Source of the DNA: Pontibacter mucosus
GTDB taxonomy: Bacteria > Bacteroidota > Bacteroidia > Cytophagales > Hymenobacteraceae
Length of the DNA: 64,000 nt
Direction of reading: 5' to 3'
NCBI RefSeq assembly: GCF_003054055.1
Contig: NZ_QBKI01000001.1
Span: forward strand, 496,001 to 560,000
This document shows, in pieces, positions 51,216 through 60,307 of the stretch. The position numbers were made by a program, and so were the translations under genes. Every line of letters begins with the position of its first letter. Within the stretch, counting starts at the first letter, position 1. The notes beneath the pieces were generated by a model. That model ran no database searches. It saw nothing but the letters and a program-made list of their open reading frames with translations, and was not told the origin of the DNA.

Positions 51216-51467
51216 TCAACCGACTTCCTTTACGGTATGAGAGGCTACGTACTTCACAAAGTCTCCCACCTTGTCTATCTTCACCTCATCGGGAATCGTG
51301 ATCTTGAAGTTTTTCTCCAACTCCAGGATGATATCCACCACGTCCACGATATCAAAACCGAAGTCCTTCAGCATTCTGTCTGCCCACAGGCGGTCAGCTT
51401 TTATCTCTTTGGTTTTGCTAATGATACGGATAACCTCCTTCTCAATAGCGGTATCTGTTATAAGCAT
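51216..51467 (-). CDS. Acyl-carrier-like protein without the phosphopantetheine serine
   Basis: 83 residues with the ACP four-helix pattern: VIRIISKTKEIKADRL, then DFGFDIVDVVDIILELEKNFKITIPDE. In true ACPs this block reads GxDSLDxVEL and the Ser carries 4'-phosphopantetheine; here the residue is Ile (DIVD; codon ATC), so acyl loading by the usual route should not occur. The rest of the fold, with the acidic helix II, is well kept. It starts four bases after the RND gene stop, so it belongs to the pump operon. It might act as a structural partner of the pump, or of a fatty acid or lipid enzyme. Confidence 0.85.
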   Translation of the reverse strand: MLITDTAIEKEVIRIISKTKEIKADRLWADRMLKDFGFDIVDVVDIILELEKNFKITIPDEVKIDKVGDFVKYVASHTVKEVG

Positions 51468-51471
51468 AAAT

Positions 51472-54400
51472 CTATAATGTGTATTCTCTAACTTTTCCGT
51501 TTACATGCGCCTCCTGCTGCTGCAGCTTCAGGAAGCCCCGCTTCTCCTTGCCAATCAGCCTGTCCTTCAGCTTCTCGTTAAGCAGGTACATCACCGGCAC
51601 GATTAGTAACGTAACTGCCGTGGCAAAACCCAGGCCAAAAATAATCGTCCAGGCGAGCGGGCCCCAGAAAGCGGCACTGTCGCCACCCATAAACAGGCCT
51701 GCCTCAAACTCCGTGAACAACGTATAGAAGTTCAGGTTCAGGCCCAATGCCAGCGGAATCAGGCCAAGTATGGTGGCGGTGGCCGTAAGCAACACCGGGT
51801 TCAAACGTGTTTTTCCGGCCTCTACAATCGCCTCCCTCAGTTCCTTGCCCTCGCTCAGCAGGATGTCCGTAAATTCCACAATAAGTATACCGTTTTTCAC
51901 CACAATGCCCGCAAGTGCCACAATTCCCACGCCTGTCATTACGACCGAGACATCCATGCCAAAGATGGAGAAGCCCAGCAGCACCCCGATAATGGAGAAC
52001 AGCACCTCCGACAGGATGATGAACGGCTTGGAGATGGAGTTGAACTGCGTCACCAGAATCAGGAAGATGATGCAGAAGGCCGCCACCAGGGCAATCATCA
52101 GGAAGTTTGCCGACTCCTCCTGCTCCTGCTGCTCGCCACCCATACTTATCTCATAGCCCTCCGGCGTCTCGAAGTTCTGCAGCGCCCCCTGTATCTGCTG
52201 CACCACCTCGTTGGCGTTGTAGCCATCCAGCACGTTAGACTCCAGCGTTACCACCCGCTTCAGGTTTTTGCGCTTGATGCCTCCATAGGAGTTGGTGTAG
52301 TCCACTGTCGCCACCGACGAGAGCGGAATCTGGCGAACGATACCCGTGTTCATATCGCGGTAGGTGATGCGCATGTCCAGCAGCGCGTCGATGTTGTCGC
52401 GGTATGGCTCGGCGTAGCGCACCTGAATCGGGTACTCTTCCTCGTCGAGCTTAAACTTGGAGGCCTCCATGCCAAAGATGGCCGTACGCACCTCCTGCCC
52501 TATCTGGCCCGTGCTGATGCCCTCGCGGTTGGCGCGCTCCCGGTCTATGTTTACCACAATCTCCGGCTTGCTGTCTTCCAGGTCGGAGCGCAGTTCCTCA
52601 ATCCCGCCAATCTGCTGCTGGTCGATGTACTGCTTGATTTGCTTCGACATGGCTATCAGTTCCTCAAAGTCCTCTCCGGCCACCTCTATCGAGATAGGCT
52701 TACCCACGGGCGGGCCGTTTTGCTCCTGGCTCACGGTAATCTCCGCACCGGGTATCCCCTGCACTGCCTCCCGGATGCCGGTCAGGTACTCGGCCGATGT
52801 TTTGTCCGTCTGACGGTCTTTATACTCCACAAAGGCAACGGTAACCTTTCCTTTATGAGATTGTGCCGTGGTGGTGCGGTCGTTTTCATCACCTGCCCCA
52901 ATCGCTACGTTCGAAATAACCGATTCCACGTCCGGATTGTTTTGGCCAATTACGTTGTACACGCGACGCTCCACAATCTTGGTAACAGAGTCTGTTACAG
53001 CCTGATCAGTACCGATGGGCATGTTGATATAAGCATAGACAAAGTTCGGGTCGCTGCTGGGGAAGAACTCCACCTTGGGCGGGCGCAGGGCTGTCAGGAT
53101 GAACGAGAAAAATAACAGGCCGATGACACCGAAAAACATTCCGATTGGGCGCTTGCCCACCAGCATCCAGCGCAGCAGCCGCTCGTAGCCGCTCATGAAG
53201 CGCGGCAGCACACTGCCCTGGAATTTATTGATAAGCCCGGTGAGCACATACTTGTTCAGCAGTATCAGCACCACAAAAAGCATGATCAGGTTGGCCGTGC
53301 CATACCAGCCGGCTATGTAGCCAACGGCCGCCACCACCACAGCTATACTTATCAGGACCCAGAATATCCTGCGCGACCGTGGGGTAGACTGTTCCTCGCC
53401 GTGCCGCTTCATGAAGGACACCGCAAACACCGGGTTGATGATAAAGGCCACCAGCAGCGACGACAACAGCGTAACGATCAGCGTGATGGGCAGGAAGAAC
53501 ATAAACTCCCCCACAATGCCCGGCCAGAAGGCCAGCGGCAGGAACGGTGCCACGGTGGTGAGCGTACCGGCCAGCACCGGCAAGAACACCTCCCCGGCGG
53601 CCACCTTCGCCGACTTCACGATGTTCAGGTTAGTGGTATGGTAGATACGGTGCGTGTTTTCAATCACCACAATGGCGTCGTCCACCACAATGCCCAGCGC
53701 CAGCAGGAACGAGAAGAGCACGATCATGTTCAGCGTAAAACCGAAGGTCGGCATCAGGATAAAGGCCAGGAACATGGAAATCGGCACTGACAAGCCCACG
53801 AAAATGGCGTTGGTGGTACCCATAAAGAACATCAGGATCAGGGTTACCAGCACAAAGCCGATGATGATGGTGTTGATCAGGTCGTTCAGGGTATGGCGGG
53901 TTTGGGTAGACTGGTCGCCTGTTACGGTGATGTGCAGATCTTGGGGCAGCGAGGTGCGCTGCATCTCCTCAATGGTGGCGTGTATCTTGTCCGAAGCCTC
54001 GATCAGGTTCTCGCCGCTGCGCTTGATGATGTTGAGCGTGATAACAGGCTCGTTACCCAGGCGTGCGAAGCTTTCCTGCTCTTTGAAGCCCTGCTTCACC
54101 TCGGCAATGTCGCGGAGCTTGATGTTGGCCCCCGCCGCCGACTGCAGCACAATGTCCCCGATCTTCTCGGGGTCTACGTACTGGCCCGTCACACGCACCG
54201 AGCGCCTTGCTTCGCCTACGGTAATGTTGCCACCAGAGATGGTGATGTTCTCGCGGGCAATGGCGTTGGAGATGTCCGTGAAGGTAACCTGGGCAGCCTG
54301 CATCTTATACAGGTCCACGTTTACCTGCACCTCCTTGTCCAGGGCGCCTACCATGTCCACGCGCGTAATCTCGGGGTAGGCCTCAAAGCGGTCCTGCAGG

Positions 54401-54885
54401 TCCTCGGCGTAGTCCTTCAGCTGGTCCAGGCTGTAGTTGCCCGACACGTTGACATACATAATCGGGAACTCGGAGAAGTTGATCTCCTGGATGTTGGGCT
54501 CCTGATCCAGGTCGGTGGGCAGGTCGGCGCGGGCCTTGTCCACAGCATCCCGTACCTGCTGCTTGGCCTCCGGCACCTCCACGTCGGTGTTAAACTCCAC
54601 GGCGATCATGGAGAAGTCCTGCATGGAGTTGGAGGTAATCTTCTTCACCCCGTTAATGGCCTTCAGCTCCTTCTCGATGGGCCTGGTGATGAGGTTCTCC
54701 ATATCCGAGGGCGAGGTGCCCGGGTGTACGGTGGCCACCATCACGGTCGGTATCACGATGTCCGGGAAATTCTCCTTCTGCAGATTTACATAGGAGAAGA
54801 TACCCGCCAGCGTGACGATGAGGGTCATGATATAGATACTGGTCTTGTTGTCGATAGACCAGCTGGTTGGCTTAAACTCTTTCAT
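51472..54885 (-). CDS. RND efflux pump, inner-membrane subunit
   Basis: 1137 residues, somewhat longer than AcrB (about 1050). Twelve transmembrane segments in the usual 1+5+1+5 pattern; TM4 holds the paired Asp (GIVVDDAIVVIENTHR) needed for proton relay. The periplasmic porter loops are complete (MYVNVSGNYSLDQLKDYAEDL and VNIDRERANREGISTGQI). A long basic insertion region lies between TM6 and TM7. Substrate unknown: drugs, lipids or metals. Part of tetR-tolC-hlyD-RND-ACP-like operon. Confidence 0.94.
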   Translation of the reverse strand: MKEFKPTSWSIDNKTSIYIMTLIVTLAGIFSYVNLQKENFPDIVIPTVMVATVHPGTSPSDMENLITRPIEKELKAINGVKKITSNSMQDFSMIAVEFNTDVEVPEAKQQVRDAVDKARADLPTDLDQEPNIQEINFSEFPIMYVNVSGNYSLDQLKDYAEDLQDRFEAYPEITRVDMVGALDKEVQVNVDLYKMQAAQVTFTDISNAIARENITISGGNITVGEARRSVRVTGQYVDPEKIGDIVLQSAAGANIKLRDIAEVKQGFKEQESFARLGNEPVITLNIIKRSGENLIEASDKIHATIEEMQRTSLPQDLHITVTGDQSTQTRHTLNDLINTIIIGFVLVTLILMFFMGTTNAIFVGLSVPISMFLAFILMPTFGFTLNMIVLFSFLLALGIVVDDAIVVIENTHRIYHTTNLNIVKSAKVAAGEVFLPVLAGTLTTVAPFLPLAFWPGIVGEFMFFLPITLIVTLLSSLLVAFIINPVFAVSFMKRHGEEQSTPRSRRIFWVLISIAVVVAAVGYIAGWYGTANLIMLFVVLILLNKYVLTGLINKFQGSVLPRFMSGYERLLRWMLVGKRPIGMFFGVIGLLFFSFILTALRPPKVEFFPSSDPNFVYAYINMPIGTDQAVTDSVTKIVERRVYNVIGQNNPDVESVISNVAIGAGDENDRTTTAQSHKGKVTVAFVEYKDRQTDKTSAEYLTGIREAVQGIPGAEITVSQEQNGPPVGKPISIEVAGEDFEELIAMSKQIKQYIDQQQIGGIEELRSDLEDSKPEIVVNIDRERANREGISTGQIGQEVRTAIFGMEASKFKLDEEEYPIQVRYAEPYRDNIDALLDMRITYRDMNTGIVRQIPLSSVATVDYTNSYGGIKRKNLKRVVTLESNVLDGYNANEVVQQIQGALQNFETPEGYEISMGGEQQEQEESANFLMIALVAAFCIIFLILVTQFNSISKPFIILSEVLFSIIGVLLGFSIFGMDVSVVMTGVGIVALAGIVVKNGILIVEFTDILLSEGKELREAIVEAGKTRLNPVLLTATATILGLIPLALGLNLNFYTLFTEFEAGLFMGGDSAAFWGPLAWTIIFGLGFATAVTLLIVPVMYLLNEKLKDRLIGKEKRGFLKLQQQEAHVNGKVREYTL

Positions 54886-54904
54886 AGTTTTATACTTTTA
54901 GACC

Positions 54905-56056
54905 TTACTTCTGGGTGAGGCTGTTCTGCGCAAACACCACGGGTTGCCCCTCGTTCACGCTTTTGTAGCCTGCTGTAATCACCATATCGCCCGCGGCAAG
55001 GCCGTTGAGCACCTCCACGTTACCGCCATAGCTCAGGCCGGTCTTCACTTCTTTTCGCGTTGCGATGTAGCCATTGTCCTGCTTCCGGGCCACGTACACA
55101 TAGCTGGTCTTCTCGTCTTTCTGCACCAGGTTTACCGGCAGCGTCACCACATCCTCGTTCTTGTAATCCTCGATGCGCACCACGGCCACCATGTTAGGGC
55201 GCAGGGTTACGTCAGCCCCGTTGCGGAAGCGCAATTCTGCGGTGAAAGTGCGGCTGGTCGGGTTGATGAAGCTGCTCACCACGTCCACGGTCATGGGCAC
55301 TTCTTTTTTCAGGTCGGGGAAGTATACCACGGCCTGGTCTCCTTTCGAAATCCTGTCCAGGTAAGCCTCAGAGATCTCGGCCACGATTTTGCCTCCCTCC
55401 AGGTTCACCACCCGGATAATGCCCACGCCCGGCGACACGGCCTCGCCCGTATTCGGGATTACCTCATCCACCACCCCGCTGATGGGCGCCTTGATGTTAA
55501 ACTGATCGCGCTGCTGCTGCAGGGCTGCCAGGCTGCGCTCCAGCGCCTCCTTGTTGTTTTTGGCCGTGAGGTACTGCATCTCGGTGCCTATTTTCTGGTC
55601 CCAGAGGTTTTTCTGCTTCTCGAAGGTCACGTTAGCCAGGTCGAGGCGGGTTTTTACCTCGGCCATGTTCTGCTCCAGCACCTGCGCATCAATCGTGGCC
55701 ATAGTTTGCCCCTTCGTCACGCGGTCGCCGCGCTCCACGCGCACGCTTGTCAGTACGCCCGGTACTTTGGCGCTCACCAGCACGTTCTGCGTAAAGTCCA
55801 CGCGGCCCTGCACCTCCAGGTAGTGGCGGAAAGTGTCCTGCGCCAGCGTGGTTACCGACACGGGCACGGTTTTCTGCTGCACGGCCACGGTTTTGCCCTC
55901 GGCCTTCAGTTCCGCCTCCAGCTCCTCTATCTGCTTCTGAATGCTGGCCTGCTGCTCTTTCAGGGCATCCAGTTGGGCCTGTTTATCGTTTTCGCCGCCA
56001 CAGGAGGCAAGACTAAGTATACCTGCAAAAAATACTGTTGCTAAGTTTCGGTTCAT
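54905..56056 (-). CDS. HlyD/AcrA-type periplasmic adaptor (MFP), lipoprotein
   Basis: 383 residues. A lipoprotein signal peptide (LSLASCGG) then a coiled coil (QLDALKEQQASIQKQIEELEAELK), lipoyl-like half motif (VRVERGDRVTKGQTMATIDAQ ... IKAPISGVVDEVIPNTGEAV), and a beta-barrel with membrane-proximal domain. It links the RND pump to the TolC-type outer membrane channel. The gene lies between tolC and RND genes, 19 bases before the latter. Confidence 0.94.
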   Translation of the reverse strand: MNRNLATVFFAGILSLASCGGENDKQAQLDALKEQQASIQKQIEELEAELKAEGKTVAVQQKTVPVSVTTLAQDTFRHYLEVQGRVDFTQNVLVSAKVPGVLTSVRVERGDRVTKGQTMATIDAQVLEQNMAEVKTRLDLANVTFEKQKNLWDQKIGTEMQYLTAKNNKEALERSLAALQQQRDQFNIKAPISGVVDEVIPNTGEAVSPGVGIIRVVNLEGGKIVAEISEAYLDRISKGDQAVVYFPDLKKEVPMTVDVVSSFINPTSRTFTAELRFRNGADVTLRPNMVAVVRIEDYKNEDVVTLPVNLVQKDEKTSYVYVARKQDNGYIATRKEVKTGLSYGGNVEVLNGLAAGDMVITAGYKSVNEGQPVVFAQNSLTQK

Positions 56057-56089
56057 GGTCTGATAGTAGATAGGTGTTTTTCGATAGTT

Positions 56090-57460
56090 TTATTTTGTGA
56101 GTAATGTGCCGGTGGCCTTCTCCAGGTTCACCTTGGCGATAAGGGCATCGTAGATGGCGGCGTAATAGTTGGTTTGGGCCTCGCGCAGGTCGGTTTCGGC
56201 CGTTACCACCTCCAGGTTGGTACCCACGCCCTCCTGAAACTTAATCTTGGACACACGGGCAATATCCTCGGCCAGGGCCAGGTTCTCCTCCTGCGCCTTC
56301 AGCACATCCAGGGCATTGGTCAGCTCGGTGGAGGCCTGCTTCAGTTCCAGGTCTATACTTTGGCGCAGCGTCTCGAAGCCTAACTTGGTGTTCTCCAGGG
56401 TCACCCGGCTCTGCTGTATCTGGTAATGCCTGCGCAAGCCATCGAAGATAGGCACCCGCAATTGCGCGCCCACGTAGCCATACTCCAGGTAATTGCTCGT
56501 TGTCGTGATATTTCTGAACTCGTTGCTGGCGGCATTGTAACCGTAGCGGGCATTTAAGTATAGCTTGGGCAGATACCCGGAGCGGATGTTGCGCACGTCC
56601 AGCTCGGCCAGGCTTTGCTGGGTCTCCAGCAGCGAGTACTCGATACGGTTGCCGTAGTCGAAATTCTGCGGGTACAGCTGGCTCATGTCGATGTCCACCT
56701 CCTCAAGCTTATCGGTGAGCAGCACGGGCTGGTGCTGCGGCAGGCCCATCTGGTACTTGAGCAGGTTCTCGCTCAGCTGCAGCAGGCGCTGTGTTTTCTG
56801 TTGCTCCACCTTCAGGTTGTTGAGCTGCACGCGCAGGCGGTCCACGTCCAGTTTCTCGGCCACGCCGTTCTCAAACATCACGTTGGTCTGGAACAGCAGC
56901 GTGTCGAGGCGGGTGATGTTCTGGTTAAGCAGCTGCATACGCTCGCCACTTACCAGCACGCTATAGTAGGCTTTGCTCACCTGCTCGGCCACTTCTATCT
57001 CGCTTTGGGTGGTTGTTCTGCGCGAGAGCTCGGTGTAGGTTTTGGCCGCCTTCAGCCCAATCAGGTAGGAGCCGTCGAACACCAGCTGGCTGGCCGAAAG
57101 CACGGCATTGCTGGTATAGGTCGGCGTGAAGGTGATGGGAACAAACGTGCCGGGCGGCGGCGAGTTGGGGTCGTTCGGGTCGTTGAAGAACTCGGCCGGC
57201 AGGAAGGTTTGCTGCTGCACAAAGTTATCGCCCACCTCCAGCATCGCGTCTATCTGTGGCAGGCCCATGGCGCGAATCTCTCCCACCCTGCCTTTGGCGC
57301 TTTTCTCCTCGTTGCGGGTGGCCTGCAGGCTGGCCCTGTTCTTCAGGGCATAGGTTATACTTTCCTGCAGGCTCAGGCGCATCGTTTCCTGCTGCCCCTG
57401 CGCAAAGCTGCCGCTGCACAGCGAAAGTATGGCAAGCAGCAGGCTGATTTGTTTTTTCAT
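56090..57460 (-). CDS. TolC-family outer-membrane channel protein
   Basis: 456 residues. Signal peptide ending near SFAQ, then the two-fold repeated outer membrane efflux protein pattern: LSLQESITYALKNRASLQATRNE, VSKAYYSVLVSGERMQLL, and the second half with YLPKLYLNARYGYNAASNEF, LELKQASTELTNALDVLKAQEENL. It forms a trimeric channel through the outer membrane for the adjacent RND pump. Same operon. Confidence 0.93.
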   Translation of the reverse strand: MKKQISLLLAILSLCSGSFAQGQQETMRLSLQESITYALKNRASLQATRNEEKSAKGRVGEIRAMGLPQIDAMLEVGDNFVQQQTFLPAEFFNDPNDPNSPPPGTFVPITFTPTYTSNAVLSASQLVFDGSYLIGLKAAKTYTELSRRTTTQSEIEVAEQVSKAYYSVLVSGERMQLLNQNITRLDTLLFQTNVMFENGVAEKLDVDRLRVQLNNLKVEQQKTQRLLQLSENLLKYQMGLPQHQPVLLTDKLEEVDIDMSQLYPQNFDYGNRIEYSLLETQQSLAELDVRNIRSGYLPKLYLNARYGYNAASNEFRNITTTSNYLEYGYVGAQLRVPIFDGLRRHYQIQQSRVTLENTKLGFETLRQSIDLELKQASTELTNALDVLKAQEENLALAEDIARVSKIKFQEGVGTNLEVVTAETDLREAQTNYYAAIYDALIAKVNLEKATGTLLTK

Positions 57461-57492
57461 AATTTTAGTAGCTTGGTAGTGATTGGTAGTCG

Positions 57493-58125
57493 TTATTCTT
57501 CTTCGGTTATTTGCTTGTATTCATTGATGAGCTTGTGCCCCTTCAGAGTGGCCATCCCCAGCATGTAATGCTCCAGCACCGCCAGCTGCACCTGGCTGAT
57601 GTTGAACTCATGTGACGGGAACACTTCCCGGTTAAAAGGCAACTCAATCAGGGCCAGGCGCATGCGGGCCAGCACCTCCACGTCCAGATCTTTGCGGTAG
57701 AGCCCTTCTTTTATGCCCCGCCGGATGTTGTCCTTCACCTTCTCCAGCATAAAGCCGCTTTTGTGTTTCACCCACAGTTCCCAGCTGTCGGGGTGGTGCC
57801 TTTGCAAGTCATGGAAAATAGAGGGGTGTATATCCGAAAACACCTGCTTGGTCAGCGTCATGATGCGGAAGAGCTCTTCCAGGGCGTTGGGGGCCTCGCA
57901 GATGTACCCCTCGCACGACTCCTGAATGCTGCGCAGGTAACAGGCCGTAGCATCGTACACCACCTGGTCCTTGTTGCGGAACCACTTGTAAAGCGTCTTC
58001 TTCGACATGCCCAGGTGCTGGGCAATGTCGTCCATCGACACGCTCTTAAAGCCCCGCTGGCGGAACATCTCAAAAGCGGCCTTCAGGATTCTTAACTCTA
58101 TTTCCGACTTCTCTGCTATCTCCAT
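57493..58125 (-). CDS. TetR-family regulator of the RND operon
   Basis: 210 residues. N-terminal TetR DNA-binding domain: LRILKAAFEMFRQRGFKSVSMDDIAQHLGMSKKTLYKWFRNKDQV. The C-terminal domain is helical and ends in IYLGMATLK-type helices; a ligand is not predictable. It is the first gene of the efflux operon and starts 33 bases ahead of tolC. A promoter with an overlapping palindrome stands in front (58143-58173), so self-repression and control of the whole operon are likely. Start codon in the ACTATG context. Confidence 0.92.
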   Translation of the reverse strand: MEIAEKSEIELRILKAAFEMFRQRGFKSVSMDDIAQHLGMSKKTLYKWFRNKDQVVYDATACYLRSIQESCEGYICEAPNALEELFRIMTLTKQVFSDIHPSIFHDLQRHHPDSWELWVKHKSGFMLEKVKDNIRRGIKEGLYRKDLDVEVLARMRLALIELPFNREVFPSHEFNISQVQLAVLEHYMLGMATLKGHKLINEYKQITEEE

Positions 58126-58142
58126 AGTGGTAGTTTGTGCGG

Positions 58143-58173
58143 CAAAACTATGGAAACATTTTTTGTTTCAAAA
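58143..58173 (-). promoter_or_regulatory. Promoter with overlapping operator of the efflux operon
   Basis: On the minus strand TTTTG (58173-58169) and TAGTTTTG (58150-58143) are separated by 18 nt. Between them stands the inverted repeat TGGAAACA-N5-TGTTTCAA (58151-58171 on the plus strand, one mismatch). A TetR dimer bound there would cover the promoter. The leader to the ATG at 58125 is short. Confidence 0.65.
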
Positions 58174-58398
58174 GTTTCCTGCTTTAAATTTTGGGACGTT
58201 CACAAAGCCTATGAGCCTCATTTATAGCTTTTTTGCAAAGCAAATGGCTCGCGCATTGTCGCTGCCAAATGCCAGATTCCGGGACGAACCGCGGGGTTCT
58301 GTACACCAAATTATACTTTCTGCAGACGAACCGGCAGGCATAGTCACCCCTTATCCGGGCAGGTGACACGGGAGTATCCTATAAAAAAAAATTCTTGC

Positions 58399-59142
58399 TT
58401 AAATGCCCAATACTGCCCGCAGCCTGGAGTAACCGGTCCGGCTCAGGGGCACGCGCACCCCGCTCTTGAGCAGGGCCACATGGCTGTCTTTCTCCAGCGG
58501 TTCGATGCGGGTGAGCTGGGAAAGTGGGATAATGTAGGAGCGGTGGACGCGCACAAACTGCTTGGGGTCCAGCACGCGCTCGTAGTAGCCCATGGTTTTC
58601 TTCTTCAGAAAGAGGCCTTCGGCAGTATATACTTTCACGTAATCGTCGTAGGCTTCCAGGTATAGCACGTCTTTTACCGGGATGATGCGGATGTCGTTGG
58701 CGGCCTTGACCACGATGCGCAGGTGCTCCTCGGGCTGCTTGGCGGGCACTTCGGCCAGCTCCTCTACCTTGTTTTCCGCTGCCTTTACACGCTGCTTCTC
58801 CTGCCACTTTTCTACGGCGGCATCGAAACGCTCCTGGCTGAAGGGCTTGAGCAGGTAGTCCACGGCGTTGGCCTCGAACGCCTTCAGGGCATACTCATCA
58901 AAAGCGGTGGTAAAAATCACCCCAGGCGCCTGCTCCACCAGCTCCAGCATCTCAAAGCCGTTTATTTTGGGCATCTGGATGTCGAGGAAAACCAGGTCGG
59001 GGCGGTGCTGCTGGATGGCCTTTATCCCCTCAAAACCATCGCCGCACTCCTGCACTACCTCCATCTCCGGGTGCTTTTGCAGGTATTCTACCACAATGCT
59101 GCGGGCCAGCGGCTCATCGTCTATAACTAAACATTTAATCAT
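58399..59142 (-). CDS. LytTR-type response regulator
   Basis: 247 residues. N-terminal receiver (VIDDEPLARSIVVEYLQKHPEM, phospho-acceptor Asp in LVFLDIQMPKINGFEML, Lys of LKPFSQERF) and a C-terminal LytTR DNA-binding domain (IIPVKDVLYLEAYDDYVKVYT, KQFVRVHRSYIIPL). Its start overlaps the kinase gene by 8 bases, so they form one operon. Targets may include the adjacent envelope genes. A long poly-A tract (58381-58390 on the plus strand) lies just behind its stop. Confidence 0.95.
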   Translation of the reverse strand: MIKCLVIDDEPLARSIVVEYLQKHPEMEVVQECGDGFEGIKAIQQHRPDLVFLDIQMPKINGFEMLELVEQAPGVIFTTAFDEYALKAFEANAVDYLLKPFSQERFDAAVEKWQEKQRVKAAENKVEELAEVPAKQPEEHLRIVVKAANDIRIIPVKDVLYLEAYDDYVKVYTAEGLFLKKKTMGYYERVLDPKQFVRVHRSYIIPLSQLTRIEPLEKDSHVALLKSGVRVPLSRTGYSRLRAVLGI

Positions 59143-60163
59143 TTTTCTGCGGGATTTTAATGCTGGTGATAAACTGGTCGTCCTGCTGCTGCGTCTGCAG
59201 CAGGTCCTGCCGGGCATAGAGCAGGTAGAGGCGCCGCTGCACGGAGCTAAGGCCGAAGCCGGTGCCCCGCTGCGGGCGCGTGGTGGCGGGATCGTAGGGG
59301 TTTTGCACCTGCAGCAGCAAGTGGTGGTCCTGGGCGGTGGCTTTTATACTTATCACCGTATCGCCCACGGTGTCGTAAAGGCCGAACTTGATGGCGTTCT
59401 CCACCACGGGTTGCAGCAACAGGACTGGCAGGCGCATGTTCATCGTTTCATTTTGTACTTCAATGGCAGTTTGCAGGCGGTGCCCAAAGCGCACTTTCTC
59501 TATTTCTAAGTATAACTCCAGCTGCTTGAGCTCATCGGAGAGAGGCACCTGCTGCTGATCGTCCTTGCGCAGGGTGCCGCGCAGGAAATCAGAAAGTTGT
59601 TGTATCATTTTTCGGGCCTGCTCCGGCCGCGCCACCACCAGGGCGCTGATGGAGTTGAGGCTGTTGAACAGGAAGTGCGGCTGCAGTTGCTGGCGCAAAG
59701 TATGGAGCTCCGCCTCGCGGGCCAGTTTTTCGGCGGTGGCACGGCGCTGCTCGTCCTGCTGCCTTTCCAACGTATAAAACCAGAACCAGCTCAGCAGCAA
59801 AAGCAGCAGCACCAGCAGCCAGGTAAACACGAAGCGCGCCGGCAGGGTGGCATCCACAAAATCGAGGTACACCACATCTCCTTTGTGGACTCTGGTGGTA
59901 AGCCAGTAAAAGACCATGGTGCTGAGCACGGCCAGGCCCATGCTCCAGGCCAGCAGGTAAGCCGCCTCTTTTATACTTGGCTGGTAGTAGCGCAACCCAG
60001 CCCCCATGGCATAGCCCCCAATGGTGAGCAGCAGGTTGGTCAGCAGGGCATCCGATACCGCCACTGTCAGGCTAAAGCCCGCCGTCCAGATCAGCACGGC
60101 CTGCACCACCGCCCAGAGCAGCGCCCATCCCAGGTAAGCAAGTATAATCCGGCTCGGAGACAT
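59135..60163 (-). CDS. LytS-type sensor histidine kinase
   Basis: 342 residues. About four transmembrane helices in the first 145 residues without a recognisable sensor domain, then the LytS-type catalytic part: LRQQLQPHFLFNSLNSISAL (phospho-accepting His in PHFLFN), LQPVVENAIKFGL (N box) and GTGFGLSSVQRRL (G box). It phosphorylates the response regulator encoded downstream; eight bases of overlap. It is preceded by a 7-unit octamer tract that ends three bases from its ATG. The gene before it encodes a LiaF-like protein, which often tunes such kinases. Confidence 0.93.
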   Translation of the reverse strand: MSPSRIILAYLGWALLWAVVQAVLIWTAGFSLTVAVSDALLTNLLLTIGGYAMGAGLRYYQPSIKEAAYLLAWSMGLAVLSTMVFYWLTTRVHKGDVVYLDFVDATLPARFVFTWLLVLLLLLLSWFWFYTLERQQDEQRRATAEKLAREAELHTLRQQLQPHFLFNSLNSISALVVARPEQARKMIQQLSDFLRGTLRKDDQQQVPLSDELKQLELYLEIEKVRFGHRLQTAIEVQNETMNMRLPVLLLQPVVENAIKFGLYDTVGDTVISIKATAQDHHLLLQVQNPYDPATTRPQRGTGFGLSSVQRRLYLLYARQDLLQTQQQDDQFITSIKIPQKND

Positions 60164-60166
60164 GTG

Positions 60167-60222
60167 AGAGTTTAAGAGTTTTGGAGTTAGAGAGTTAGAA
60201 GGTTAAAAAGTTAGAAAGTTTG
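60167..60222 (-). repeat. Octamer microsatellite before the kinase start
   Basis: Seven 8-mers of the (AGAGTTAG)n type on the plus strand: AGAGTTTA, AGAGTTTT, GGAGTTAG, AGAGTTAG, AAGGTTAA, AAAGTTAG, AAAGTTTG. On the coding strand this is a (CTAACTYT)n tract, three bases before the ATG at 60163. Confidence 0.9.
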
Positions 60223-60256
60223 GCGTAGAGTGAATTTACCAGTTATCAACTCAATT

Positions 60257-60294
60257 CTAACAACCAACAACTAACAACTAACAACTAACAACTA
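60257..60294. repeat. Heptamer microsatellite (CTAACAA)n
   Basis: CTAACAA, CCAACAA, CTAACAA three times, then CTA: 5.4 units, between the LiaF-like stop and the kinase start. Confidence 0.9.
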
Positions 60295-60307
60295 GGAAAG
60301 CCTATAC

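Noticed and set aside
54944..56044. Long open frame (366 codons) antisense to the HlyD-type adaptor gene, and a similar one at 53893-54918 over the RND gene
   Set aside because: His/Val/Leu-rich shadow translations of real minus-strand genes.
60257..60294. CTAACAA tandem repeat as a possible origin iteron
   Set aside because: Only five units, no DnaA-box cluster, and no origin genes (dnaA, dnaN, rep) nearby.
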